From Sphingomonas lacusdianchii (GTDB lineage: Bacteria; Pseudomonadota; Alphaproteobacteria; Sphingomonadales; Sphingomonadaceae): a stretch of 64,000 nt of DNA. The notes beneath the pieces are model-generated. The model had not been told where the DNA came from. It ran no database searches and was given only the letters and a program-made list of their open reading frames with translations. A program made the position numbers and the translations under genes. The stretch lies in contig NZ_JAKRET010000010.1 in the NCBI RefSeq assembly GCF_022664395.1, positions 1 through 64,000 of the forward strand. Direction: 5' to 3'. Below are positions 26,612-35,595 of the stretch, piece by piece; the stretch's first letter is position 1; each line of letters begins with the position of its first letter.

Positions 26612-27349
26612 TCAGCTTGCGTTGAGTTCGGCGACCACGTCGTACGCGTCGCCACGATAATAGGATTGGGTGAATTCGACCGTGTCGCCATCGGCCAGGA
26701 AGCCGCGGCGTTCGATGAACAGCCCGGCATGGCCGGTCTCGACGCCCAGCCGCTTGGCCTGTTCGGCCGGAAACGCCATCGCGCGCAGCCGCTGCAACGC
26801 GCGCACCGGCCGCGATCCCGCCGCCTCCAGCGCGGCATAGAGCGAGTCGCCGACCGCATCGACGCTGGGCAGGCAATTGCCGGCGATGGTCGCATATTCG
26901 ACCGCCATCGGCACATCGTCGGCATAGCGCATCCGCTGGAACCGATAGACCGGCGCACCGGGCGACAGCCCCAGCGACATCGATTCCTCGGGCGTCACCA
27001 GCCCGGTCGATTTCGACACCCATGCGCTGCTCGGCACCCGGCCGCGCGCGACCATGTCCTCCGAAAAGGACGACAGTTTCGAAAAACTCTTGTCGACCCG
27101 CGCCGCGACGAAAGTGCCCGCGCCGCGACGGCGCACGACCAGCCCTTCCTTGGCCAGCCCCTCGATCGCCTTGCGCACGGTGATGCGCGACACGTCATAT
27201 TCGATCGCCAGTTCGCGCTCGGGCGGGATCGCATCATCCTGTTGCAGGACCTTCCGCTCGATCGCGGTGCGTACCAGTTGCTGCAACTGGACATAGAGCG
27301 GTGCGTGCGCGTCGTCGCGCAACCGACCGATCCTCTCTGAAAAACCCAT
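26612..27349 (-). CDS. nagR: GntR/HutC-family regulator (UTRA domain), NagR-like
   Basis: A 245-residue repressor. The N-terminal winged helix-turn-helix (about 15-80; PPERELAIEYDVSRITVRKA and LAKEGLVVRRRGAGTFVA) is followed by a UTRA ligand domain (about 95-240; VYRFQRMRYADDVPMAVEYA, FTQSYYRGDAYDV). In NagR/DasR/YvoA relatives this domain binds GlcN-6-P or GlcNAc-6-P and releases the operator. ATG 27349 follows AAGGGCG; the frame upstream is not homologous. It heads the operon, 31 bp before the deaminase gene, and diverges from the TonB receptor at 27835. Likely autoregulated through sites in the 485-bp gap. Confidence 0.88.
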   Translation of the reverse strand: MGFSERIGRLRDDAHAPLYVQLQQLVRTAIERKVLQQDDAIPPERELAIEYDVSRITVRKAIEGLAKEGLVVRRRGAGTFVAARVDKSFSKLSSFSEDMVARGRVPSSAWVSKSTGLVTPEESMSLGLSPGAPVYRFQRMRYADDVPMAVEYATIAGNCLPSVDAVGDSLYAALEAAGSRPVRALQRLRAMAFPAEQAKRLGVETGHAGLFIERRGFLADGDTVEFTQSYYRGDAYDVVAELNAS

Positions 27350-27419
27350 GACTACGCCCTTCGAACCTCTCGAACGGTCAACGTAAAGGGCGATGGGAAC
27401 GATCACAATCGCCGTGATA

Positions 27420-27436
27420 GGTATGTTTTTGGTACT
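27420..27436. promoter_or_regulatory. Candidate NagR operator before nagR
   Basis: GGTAT, seven bases, GTACT, about 70-90 bases upstream of the nagR start. It shares its half-site form and 5-7-5 spacing with 27735-27751. It would suit autoregulation of nagR. Inferred from pattern only. Confidence 0.3.
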
Positions 27437-27574
27437 ACGCAACCCCATTTAGTTTGCACGAAAGGCTGCCCGGAACGGCCTTCCCGCCTGCCAGCCGGCG
27501 CATTGGCATCATCGCCGGGTCGATCCGCAGTTGGCCTCGCAGGCCGGACCGCGTTAACCGGGCAACTTCATTCC

Positions 27575-27591
27575 CTGTAATTATATTACAG
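27575..27591. promoter_or_regulatory. 17-bp perfect palindrome, candidate operator
   Basis: CTGTAATTATATTACAG is perfectly symmetrical (7-bp arms, 3-base centre), and its AT-rich form stands out in GC-rich DNA. It lies roughly mid-way between the divergent nagR and receptor genes. Binding protein unknown. Confidence 0.45.
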
Positions 27592-27733
27592 CAAACGGCA
27601 AAACGGGGGCCATTTTCAGCTAAGCACAGGCTCGCTGAAGACGGATTTTCTCACCAGTACATCTGTTTTTCATTTTTATGTAGATTTTATGATTGGAATT
27701 GGTCACATTGCATTCGACCAAAACGAGCTTGCA

Positions 27734-27752
27734 TGGTGCCAATATAGTACCA
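27734..27752. promoter_or_regulatory. Candidate NagR operator before the TonB receptor
   Basis: TGGTGC, seven bases, GTACCA: an inverted repeat with one mismatch, about 85-100 bases upstream of the receptor start codon. It overlaps TATAGT (27743-27748), a possible -10 box, which would place a bound repressor over the promoter. Confidence 0.4.
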
Positions 27753-27834
27753 GAGCACGACGCACGTCGTCTTTGCCCGTCGCGGCCAATCGGGGAGGGC
27801 GCATATCGCGCCCGATTAGAAGGGGTAGGGGACC

Positions 27835-30561
27835 ATGGCTTTTTCGCGTTTCGCATATCTAGCCTCCACCGCGCTGGTCGCAGTGGCGACTCCGGCACTG
27901 GCACAGGAAGCGCCCGCGCCGGCCGGCACGACGGCTGAAGACGACACCATCACCATCACCGGCATCCGCCGGTCGATCGCCGACTCGATCCAGACCAAGC
28001 GCGAAGCGGGTTCGATCGTCGACGTCATCTCGGCCGAAGACGTCGGCAAGTTCCCCGACGCGAACGTCGCCGATTCGCTGGCGCGCCTGCCCGGCGTCAC
28101 CGTCGATCGCCAGTTCGGCGAAGGCGAGCAGCTCTCGATCGCGGGCGTCGAGCCGGCGCTCAACCGCCTGACCGTCGATGGCCACTCGGTCGCCTCGGCC
28201 GACTGGGGCGGCAACCCGTCCGACCGTTCGAGCCGCACCTTCAACTATTCGCTGCTGTCGCCGACGATCATCAGCCAGGCGGTCGTCTACAAGACCCCGG
28301 AAGCACGTCTGCAGGAAGGCGCGATCGGCGCCAGCGTCGACGTCGTCACCCGCAAGCCGCTCGACCTGAAGTCGGGCACGATCGCCGCGACCGCCGGCGG
28401 CGAATATAACGACCGGGCGAAGCGCGGCAGCTTCCGCGGTTCGGCGCTGTACAGCTGGCACAATGCCGACGACACGATCGGCTTCCTAGGTTCGGTCAGC
28501 TACGACAAGGAACAGCTGAGCCGCGCCGGTTCGGCGGTCTATTGGTATCGCACCGGCGACGCGCTGCTCGCCAACGCGCCGACCACCGCGACGATCAACG
28601 GCAAGAACATCACGGCGCTGACCGCTGCCGAGCGTTCGAGCTTCAGCAGCGCGCGCTTCGCCTCGTTCCTTGCGCGCGAATTCTTCAAGCAGGAGCGTGA
28701 GCGCATCGGTTTCTCGGGTGCGGTGCAGGCGCGTCCGACCGACAACCTGACCGTGACCGCCACCGGCCTGTTCATCCGCGGCAATTACGACAACGTGTCG
28801 AACTCGGCCTATACCTATGGCTTTGAAGGATCGCGGCTGATCTCGGCGGAATCGTCCAACGGCATCGTCACCTCGGCGACCTTTGGCGGCATCCCGACCG
28901 GCCAGACCGGCGCGACCGGCCAGCTCGACACCAATTATCGCCGTACCCGCCTGAAGAACGACTCGGTCACCTTGCTCGTCGACTGGAAGCCGGGCGACTG
29001 GGAAATCACCGGCAATGTCGGCGGCACCAAGGCCACCGGCGGCAAGGACCCGGAATATCTGCTCGACTTCCGGACGCAGCAGGGCTTCACCGCCGGCGCG
29101 AACGGCCAGGACACCGTCGTCAACTGGGCGAAGCCGGCCAGCGACCCGACGATGTGGCTGAGCAACTTCACCGCATCGGGCGGCAGCAATCTGGGTGCGC
29201 AGGATCTGGCCCGCAACGGCGGCGTACAGTTCTTCGGCCGTCAGATCGGCGGTATCCCGCTGCAGTCGGGCTTCACGCTCGATCAGGAAAAGTTCGCCGA
29301 AGTGAACTTCAAGCACCCGGTGAACTTCGGTCCGGTGACCGAAATCCTGTTCGGCGGCCGCTATGTCGATCACGACAACAAGCAGACGACCTACAGCAAC
29401 GCGGTGTTCACCAACCAGAACTTCACGCTGGCCGACCTGCCCTACTACGTCCTGCCGGGCGGCCTGTATAACGGCCTCGGCGTGTCGGGGAACGGCGCTC
29501 CCTATGCCACGCTCGACCGCGACGGCATCATCGCCAGCCTTGCCAAGTACGGCAACAAGCAGATCGATCGCGGCTTCTCGTTCAACGAATTCTTTGGCGT
29601 GAACGAAAAGATCGCGGCCGCCTATGCCCAGGCGAATTTTGAAACCGGCAAGTTCCGCGGCAACGTCGGCGTCCGCTTTGCTCACACCAGCGACGAAGCG
29701 AAGTTCTACACCGCCAGCAACCGTTCGGGGCAGACCTTCCCGATCTATACCTAAACGCCGGTCAAGAACGACTATAACCGCCTGCTGCCGTCGGCCAACG
29801 TGATCTATCAGGCGGGCGAGGACGTCGTGCTGCGCGCATCGGCGGCGAAGGTGCTGGCCCGTCAGCGCTACAGCGACCTCGCCGGTTCGCTGTCGCTCGA
29901 CGACAACCAGCTGAGCGGCAGCGGCGGCAACCCGGCGCTCAAGCCGTACGAAGCCACCAACTACGGGCTGTCGGCGGAATGGTATTTTGCCCCGGCCAGC
30001 TTCCTCGCGGCCGAATTCTTCTACCGCGACATTTCGAACTACACCGTCAATCAGGTGAACAACGAGACGCAGTTCAACGTCCTGCTCGCCCGCGATGCGA
30101 CCTATGCCGTGTCGCGGCCGGTCAATGGCGGTACCGCGCAGGTCACCGGCTTCTCGCTGTCGGGCAACACCAACCTGATCTGGGGCTTCGGCTTCCAGGG
30201 CAGCTACACCTTCGCCGATGCCGAAGCGTCGCTGGCGACCGGCCTGCCGTACCTGTCGCGTCACACGCTCCAGCTCTCGCCCTATTACGAGAACGGCCCG
30301 TTCCAGGCGCGGGTCAGCTACAACCGTCGTTCGAAGTATTTCTACCGCTTCGGCCGTCAGTCGTCGCAGGATTACACCGACGCCTATCGCCAGCTCGACG
30401 CGCAGATCAGCTATCAGCTGACCGAAGGCGTTTCGATCACGGCACAGGCTTCGAACCTGCTCGACGAAACCTATTACCAGTATAGCAGCACGCCGAACGC
30501 GCCGACCTCGGTGTACAAGAACGGCCGTGTCTTCTCGCTCAACGCCACCTTCCGCATGTAA
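27835..30561 (+). pseudogene. TonB-dependent receptor interrupted by an in-frame TAA
   Basis: The sequence reads as one receptor of about 908 residues, with a signal peptide (MAFSRFAYLASTALVAVATPALAQ), a TonB-box-like ITITGIRRSI, a plug (about 45-190; EDVGKFPDANVADSLARLP, GAIGASVDVVTRKPLD) and a C-terminal barrel ending FSLNATFRM. A TAA at 29752-29754 stops translation after 639 codons; the same frame resumes at once (TPVKNDYNRLLPSANVIY, a conserved barrel stretch) to 30561. No ribosome site precedes the second part. A single base change from TAC or TAT explains it. The truncated product would lack the last third of the barrel. ATG 27835 has AAGGGGTAGGGGACC upstream. Could be a real lesion, a readthrough case or a base-call error. 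Confidence 0.9.
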
Positions 30562-30609
30562 GGGGCTAGGCGATACGGGGGGTGCGGCCCGCGCTCCCCG
30601 CTTCGTCAC

Positions 30610-30637
30610 AGGCCCCGGCTTTGCCGGGGCCTTTTTT
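30610..30637 (+). terminator. Intrinsic terminator after the TonB receptor
   Basis: AGGCCCCGGC, loop TTT, GCCGGGGCC followed by TTTTTT: strong stem and U-run about 50 bp after the receptor stop. It separates receptor transcription from the glycosidase operon or attenuates it. Confidence 0.85.
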
Positions 30638-30700
30638 CGTTCGGGCCGCTAGAGTTTCGGGCGGGCACGAATCGGCCTGCCACCCAAGGGGAGTATCCGC

Positions 30701-32986
30701 GTGAAGCATCTGATCCGGGCGGCACTGGCCGCGACGACGGCGACCATCGCGCCGGTCCATGCACAGACCGCCCCGCTCCTTCCCCTGCCCGCACGGGTGA
30801 CGCCGGCGAAGGGCGCGATCACCATCGGCAACGGCGCGGGCGTCGTCGTGCCGGCCGGCGATACCGCTGCCGCCACCGCCGCACGGCTGCTGGCCGACCG
30901 GGTGAAGGTCGATCGCGGCCTGACGCTGACGACCGCGACCACCGGCACGATCCGCTTCGTCCGCGACGCGGCCGTCGCCGGCGACGAAGCCTATCGCCTG
31001 ACCGTCACGCCGCGTGCGATCACCATCGCCGCCAGCGGCGACCGTGGCCTGATCTGGGGCGCGATGACGCTGGCGCAGCTGCTCAGCCCCGACACCGTCT
31101 TCGGCAAGCCGGTCCGCGTCGCCGCGACCACTATCGACGACGCACCCCGCTTCCGCTGGCGCGGGCTGATGGTCGACGTGACCCGTTCGTTCCAGCCGAT
31201 CGACACGCTCTATCCGGTCATCGACACCATGGCCGCGCAGAAGCTCAACACGCTGCACATGCACCTGTCGGACGATCAGGGATGGCGCGTCGAGATCAAG
31301 CGCTACCCGAAGCTGACCGAGATCGGGGCTTTCCGCGATCCGCCCGTCGCCGGTGGCCAGCCGGGGCCGAAGGTCGGCGGCTTCTATACGCAGGACGAAC
31401 TGCGCAAGCTGGTCGCCTATGCCGCCGAACGCGGCATCACCATCGTCCCCGAAATCGACATGCCCGGCCATGCGCAGGCGGCCGTTGCGGCCTACCCCGA
31501 AGAGGTCGGCGTGCTCGGCGATCGTCCGCCGGTCGGCCATGACTGGGGCGTCAATCCGTGGCTCTTCTCCCCCTCCCCGCGCAGCATGACCTTCATCAAG
31601 AACGTGCTCGACGAACTGCTCGACATCTTCCCCGGCCAGTTCATCCATGTCGGCGGCGACGAGGCGGTGAAGGACCAGTGGCAACGCTCGCCGGAAGTGC
31701 AGGCGCAGATGAAGGCGCTGGGCCTCAAGACCGAGAACCAGATGCAGGGCTGGATGATCTCCGAGCTCGGCAAATATCTGGCGTCGAAGAACCGCCGCCT
31801 GATCGGCTGGGACGAAATCCTCGAAGGCGACGTCCCGACCAGCGCCACCGTCATGTCGTGGCGCGGCGAGGCGGGCGCGGTCGAGGCGGCGAACAAGGGG
31901 CATGACGTGGTCATGTCGCCCGCCCCGAACCTGTATCTCGACAATATCCAGTCGACCGCGGGCGACGAACCGCCCGGCCGCATCGGGCTGCAGACGCTGG
32001 AAATGGTCTATGGCTATGAGCCGGTCCGCCCCGGCGTGACGGCGGAGGCCGCCGCGCATGTGCTCGGCGCGCAGGGCAATGCGTGGTCCGAATATCTGGC
32101 GACGGCCAGGCAGAAGGAACACGCCACCTTCCCACGCCTGTCCGCCATCGCCGAGTTCACGTGGAGCCCACGCGACAAGCGCGACTGGAAGGGGTTCGTC
32201 GAACGCCTCCAGCCGCAGATGCTGCGCTACCAGCGGCAGGGCATCGCCGCCGCCGACGCCGCCTTCGCGGTCGCCTATACGCTCGACGGCGCCAAGGGCG
32301 ACGTGCTGCGCGGCAAGTCGCCGAAGCTGACGCTCGCCACCCAGACCGGTGCCGGCACGATCCGCTACACGACCGACGGCAGCCAGCCGACCGCCCGCTC
32401 GCGCACCTACGCAGCGCCGATCGCGGTAAAGCCCGGACAGGTCGTCACCGCCACCGCCTTCGCGAAGGACGGCCACCCGCTCGCCGTGCCGCGCCGCTTC
32501 GACGCGACCCGCCCCGCCTTGCTCCGCGCGACCGGCAGCAGCGACATGGTCGCCTGTCCCAAGGGCGCGCTTGGTCTCCGCGTACCGCTGGTATCGGGGC
32601 AGAGCGGCGACGCCCCCGCCTACAACGTTAACATCTTCGACACCTGTACCCAGGCGCCGAAAATGCCGCTCGACGTGGCGCAGGCGTTCAAGGTCACCGT
32701 CGCCCGCCTGCCGCGCCACTATGGCCTCGCCCATGACGAGGGTAAGGTCCGCCTCCACTATGCCGTCACCCGCTATGGCGAACTGGTAATGCGCGTCGGC
32801 GGGTGCGACGGCATCGTCGCCGCGACCTTCCCGCTGCCCGATCCCGACACCGCGCCCAACCGGTTCGACTTCACCGGCAGCTTCCCGAAACAGCCGGGCG
32901 ATGCGGATATCTGCCTGCAATTCACCTCGCCGCTATCCGACCCCTTCTACACCGTCGACACGCTGCAACTGGAAGAGTCGAAGTGA
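30701..32986 (+). CDS. Beta-N-acetylhexosaminidase, GH20
   Basis: A 761-residue exported enzyme that removes terminal beta-GlcNAc (or GalNAc). Order: signal peptide (about 1-22, ending VHAQ), GH20b zincin-like domain (about 25-145), GH20 TIM barrel (about 150-500) with RGLMVDVTRSFQPID, LHMHLSDDQGWRVEIK and the catalytic Asp320-Glu321 pair in HVGGDEAVKDQW, then a chitobiase C-terminal domain (about 540-610, IRYTTDGSQPTARSRTY) and a further beta-rich tail of unknown function (about 620-761). The start is GTG 30701 after AAGGGGAG. Its stop overlaps the next gene (GTGA). In this locus it would act on antennary or chitobiose-core GlcNAc. Confidence 0.94.
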   Translation: MKHLIRAALAATTATIAPVHAQTAPLLPLPARVTPAKGAITIGNGAGVVVPAGDTAAATAARLLADRVKVDRGLTLTTATTGTIRFVRDAAVAGDEAYRLTVTPRAITIAASGDRGLIWGAMTLAQLLSPDTVFGKPVRVAATTIDDAPRFRWRGLMVDVTRSFQPIDTLYPVIDTMAAQKLNTLHMHLSDDQGWRVEIKRYPKLTEIGAFRDPPVAGGQPGPKVGGFYTQDELRKLVAYAAERGITIVPEIDMPGHAQAAVAAYPEEVGVLGDRPPVGHDWGVNPWLFSPSPRSMTFIKNVLDELLDIFPGQFIHVGGDEAVKDQWQRSPEVQAQMKALGLKTENQMQGWMISELGKYLASKNRRLIGWDEILEGDVPTSATVMSWRGEAGAVEAANKGHDVVMSPAPNLYLDNIQSTAGDEPPGRIGLQTLEMVYGYEPVRPGVTAEAAAHVLGAQGNAWSEYLATARQKEHATFPRLSAIAEFTWSPRDKRDWKGFVERLQPQMLRYQRQGIAAADAAFAVAYTLDGAKGDVLRGKSPKLTLATQTGAGTIRYTTDGSQPTARSRTYAAPIAVKPGQVVTATAFAKDGHPLAVPRRFDATRPALLRATGSSDMVACPKGALGLRVPLVSGQSGDAPAYNVNIFDTCTQAPKMPLDVAQAFKVTVARLPRHYGLAHDEGKVRLHYAVTRYGELVMRVGGCDGIVAATFPLPDPDTAPNRFDFTGSFPKQPGDADICLQFTSPLSDPFYTVDTLQLEESK

Positions 32987-35595
32987 AGCCTACCCTGTTC
33001 CTGCTGCTTGCCGCCGCCCCCGCCGCACTCTGGGCGGCGCCGCGCGAAACGGTGACGCTCGACAAGGGCTGGGAAGTCCGCCTCGCGCCGGGCGATCCGG
33101 CGGCGAAGGACCATCCCAGGGCCGCGCGCTGGGTGCCGGCCAAGGTGCCCGGCTATGTCCAGACCGATCTGATCGCGGCAAAGATCACGCCCGACCCCTT
33201 CGTCCGCCTCAACGAAGCGACGATCCAATGGGTCGGACGCAGCGACTGGGACTATCGCGGGCGCCTCACCGCCAGCCCGGCGCTGCTCGCGCGCGACCAT
33301 GTCGACCTCGTGTTCGACGGGCTCGACACCTTTGCCGAAGTGTTCGTCAACGGCCAGAAGCTGCTCGCCGCCGACAATGCCCATCGCCGCTGGCGTGCCG
33401 ACGCCAAACCGCTGCTGAAGGCCGGTGCGAACGAGATTCGCATCGCGTTCAAATCGCCGCTCGGCGTGCTGAAGCCGATGGTCGCCAACATCGAGAACCC
33501 GCTGCCCGGCGAATATGATTCGACCGCCGGCGACGAGCCGGAAGCGCGCCAGACCTCGCCCTATATCCGCAAGCCGAAGTACCACTATGGCTGGGACTGG
33601 GGTCCCCGTATCCTCAATGTCGGTCCCAATGGCGCGGTGAAGGTCGATGCTTGGGACGATGTCCGCATCGATACGCTGCGCGTCCAGCAGGAGGCGGTCA
33701 CCCCGGCCGAGGCACGCCTGTCCGCCGACGTCACGCTGATCGCCGATCGCGACGCCACGGTGCAGGTCGATGCGATCGTCACCGCCCCCGATGGCGCCAA
33801 GGTCCGCGCGACCCGCACCGTCGCCGTAACGGCAGGCGAGAACCGCGTGAGCGTGCCGCTCGCCATCGCCAATCCCAAACTCTGGTACCCCGCCGGCTAT
33901 GGCGCGCAGCCGCTCTACACCGTCGCCACCGAAACCCGGCTCGACGGCGAACTGGTCGATGCACAGCAACGCTCGACCGGCATCCGCACCGTCGAACTGG
34001 TCCGCGAGAAAGACGCGATCGGCCGCGGCTTCCTGTTCAAGATCAACGGTATTCCGGTGTTCGCCAAGGGCGCGAACCTGATCCCGTTCGACAGCTTCGG
34101 CCCGCGCGTCACCGACGCCTATATGGCGAAGATCATGGGCGACGCGAAGGCGGCAAACATGAACATGGTCCGCATCTGGGGCGGCGGCATGTATCTGCCG
34201 GACAGCTTCTTCGACACCGCCGACCGGGTGGGGCTGATGATCTGGTCCGACTTCATGTTCGGCGGCGCGATCACCCCCTACGATCCCGATTATCGCGAAA
34301 GTGTGAAGATCGAGGCCGAGGAACAGGTCGACCGGGTACAGGCGCACCCCTCGATCGTGCTGTGGTCGGGCAATAACGAAGTGCTGTCGGGCTGGGAGGG
34401 CTGGAGCGACCGCACCGCCTTCAAGAAGCGCGTCGGGGCCGACGAACAGGAACGCGTCGGCGTCGGCATGGCGATCCTGTTCGACCGCGTACTGCGCGAC
34501 GCCGCCGAACGGCGCGATGCCGACGTGCCCTATTGGCCCGGCAGCCCGAGCGCGAATTACGAGGGCAAGCCCGATCAGGACGGCAATGGCGACCGCCATT
34601 ATTGGGACGTATGGGGCGGCAAGAAGCCTGCCACTGCGTACCTCGACAGCTGCCCGCGCTTCATGTCCGAATATGGGCTGCAGGCGATGCCCGACATGGC
34701 GACCATCGCGAAGTTCGCGAAGCCCAGCGACTATGCCGTCGACTCCCCCGTCATGACCGCGCACCAGAAGTTTCTGAAGGGTGCCGGGCAGCAGCGGCTG
34801 CTCGACTATATCCGCATGCGCTATCGTGAACCCCGCGACTTCGCCGACTTCGTCTATCTCAGCCAGGTCATGCAGGCCGACGGCATCCAGCTGGGCGCGC
34901 TCCATCACCGCGCCTGCCGCCCGGTCACCAGCGGCTCGCTCTACTGGCAGTTGAACGACGTCTGGCCCGGCGCGTCATGGTCGAGCATCGACTATTATGG
35001 CCGGTGGAAGGCGCTGCACTTCGCCGCCCGCCGCTTCTACGCCCCGCTCGCCATCTCGGCGGCGCGCAAGGCCGAGGGACCGACCGAGGTCGCGCTGATC
35101 TCCGACGCGACCCGGCCGGTCACCGCCCGCTGGCGCGTGCGGACGATCGACGTCGCGGGCAAGGTCGCGAACCAGTTCGAACGTGCGGTGCAATTGCCGG
35201 CGCTGTCCTCGACGAAGATCGCGACGCTGACCGACGCCGATCTGTTCAAGGGCGCCGATCCCAAGCGCAGCTTTGCCGTGTTCGAACTGCTGGTCGATGG
35301 CAAGGTCGCCTCGCGCGCTTTGGTCTCGGCGCTGCCCGAAAAGGCGATGGACCTGCCCGATCCCGGCCTCGTCACGCGCTGGTCGGTCGTCGACGGCAAA
35401 CCCGCGCTGACCGTGACCGCCACCCGCCTCGCCCGCGCGCTGTGGATCGGCTTTGGCACGCTCGATGTGCAGGCATCCGACAATTTCCTCGACCTGTTGC
35501 CGGGCGAAAGCGTGACGGTGACGATCGAGGGCAAGGCATCGACCGGCGCGCTGAAAAAGGCGCTGCGCCTGCAAACGCTGGGAGCCGCCAAGTGA
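32983..35595 (+). CDS. Beta-mannosidase, GH2
   Basis: An 870-residue exported GH2 enzyme of the beta-mannosidase branch, which cleaves the Man-beta-1,4-GlcNAc link of N-glycan cores. A short signal peptide (LFLLLAAAPAALWAAP) precedes the sugar-binding domain (about 25-185), the immunoglobulin-like domain (about 225-340) and the TIM barrel (about 345-700). The acid/base Glu466 is in WSGNNEVLSG and the nucleophile Glu563 in RFMSEYGLQAMP; KYHYGWDWGPR is typical of mannosidases. GTG 32983 overlaps the previous stop, and the frame upstream is not homologous. Confidence 0.92.
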   Translation: MKPTLFLLLAAAPAALWAAPRETVTLDKGWEVRLAPGDPAAKDHPRAARWVPAKVPGYVQTDLIAAKITPDPFVRLNEATIQWVGRSDWDYRGRLTASPALLARDHVDLVFDGLDTFAEVFVNGQKLLAADNAHRRWRADAKPLLKAGANEIRIAFKSPLGVLKPMVANIENPLPGEYDSTAGDEPEARQTSPYIRKPKYHYGWDWGPRILNVGPNGAVKVDAWDDVRIDTLRVQQEAVTPAEARLSADVTLIADRDATVQVDAIVTAPDGAKVRATRTVAVTAGENRVSVPLAIANPKLWYPAGYGAQPLYTVATETRLDGELVDAQQRSTGIRTVELVREKDAIGRGFLFKINGIPVFAKGANLIPFDSFGPRVTDAYMAKIMGDAKAANMNMVRIWGGGMYLPDSFFDTADRVGLMIWSDFMFGGAITPYDPDYRESVKIEAEEQVDRVQAHPSIVLWSGNNEVLSGWEGWSDRTAFKKRVGADEQERVGVGMAILFDRVLRDAAERRDADVPYWPGSPSANYEGKPDQDGNGDRHYWDVWGGKKPATAYLDSCPRFMSEYGLQAMPDMATIAKFAKPSDYAVDSPVMTAHQKFLKGAGQQRLLDYIRMRYREPRDFADFVYLSQVMQADGIQLGALHHRACRPVTSGSLYWQLNDVWPGASWSSIDYYGRWKALHFAARRFYAPLAISAARKAEGPTEVALISDATRPVTARWRVRTIDVAGKVANQFERAVQLPALSSTKIATLTDADLFKGADPKRSFAVFELLVDGKVASRALVSALPEKAMDLPDPGLVTRWSVVDGKPALTVTATRLARALWIGFGTLDVQASDNFLDLLPGESVTVTIEGKASTGALKKALRLQTLGAAK

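Larger units (their letters stand above)
27350..27834. other. Divergent regulatory region between nagR and the TonB receptor
   Basis: A 485-bp gap without a gene, more AT-rich than its surroundings around 27570-27750. It must hold promoters of both the nag operon (leftward) and the receptor/glycosidase operon (rightward). Three symmetrical motifs lie in it (27420, 27575, 27734). I could not place convincing -35/-10 pairs. Confidence 0.6.

Noticed and set aside
29800..30561. Second half of the interrupted TonB receptor as a separate gene
   Set aside because: Same frame as the first part, begins inside the barrel, no ribosome site or signal peptide.
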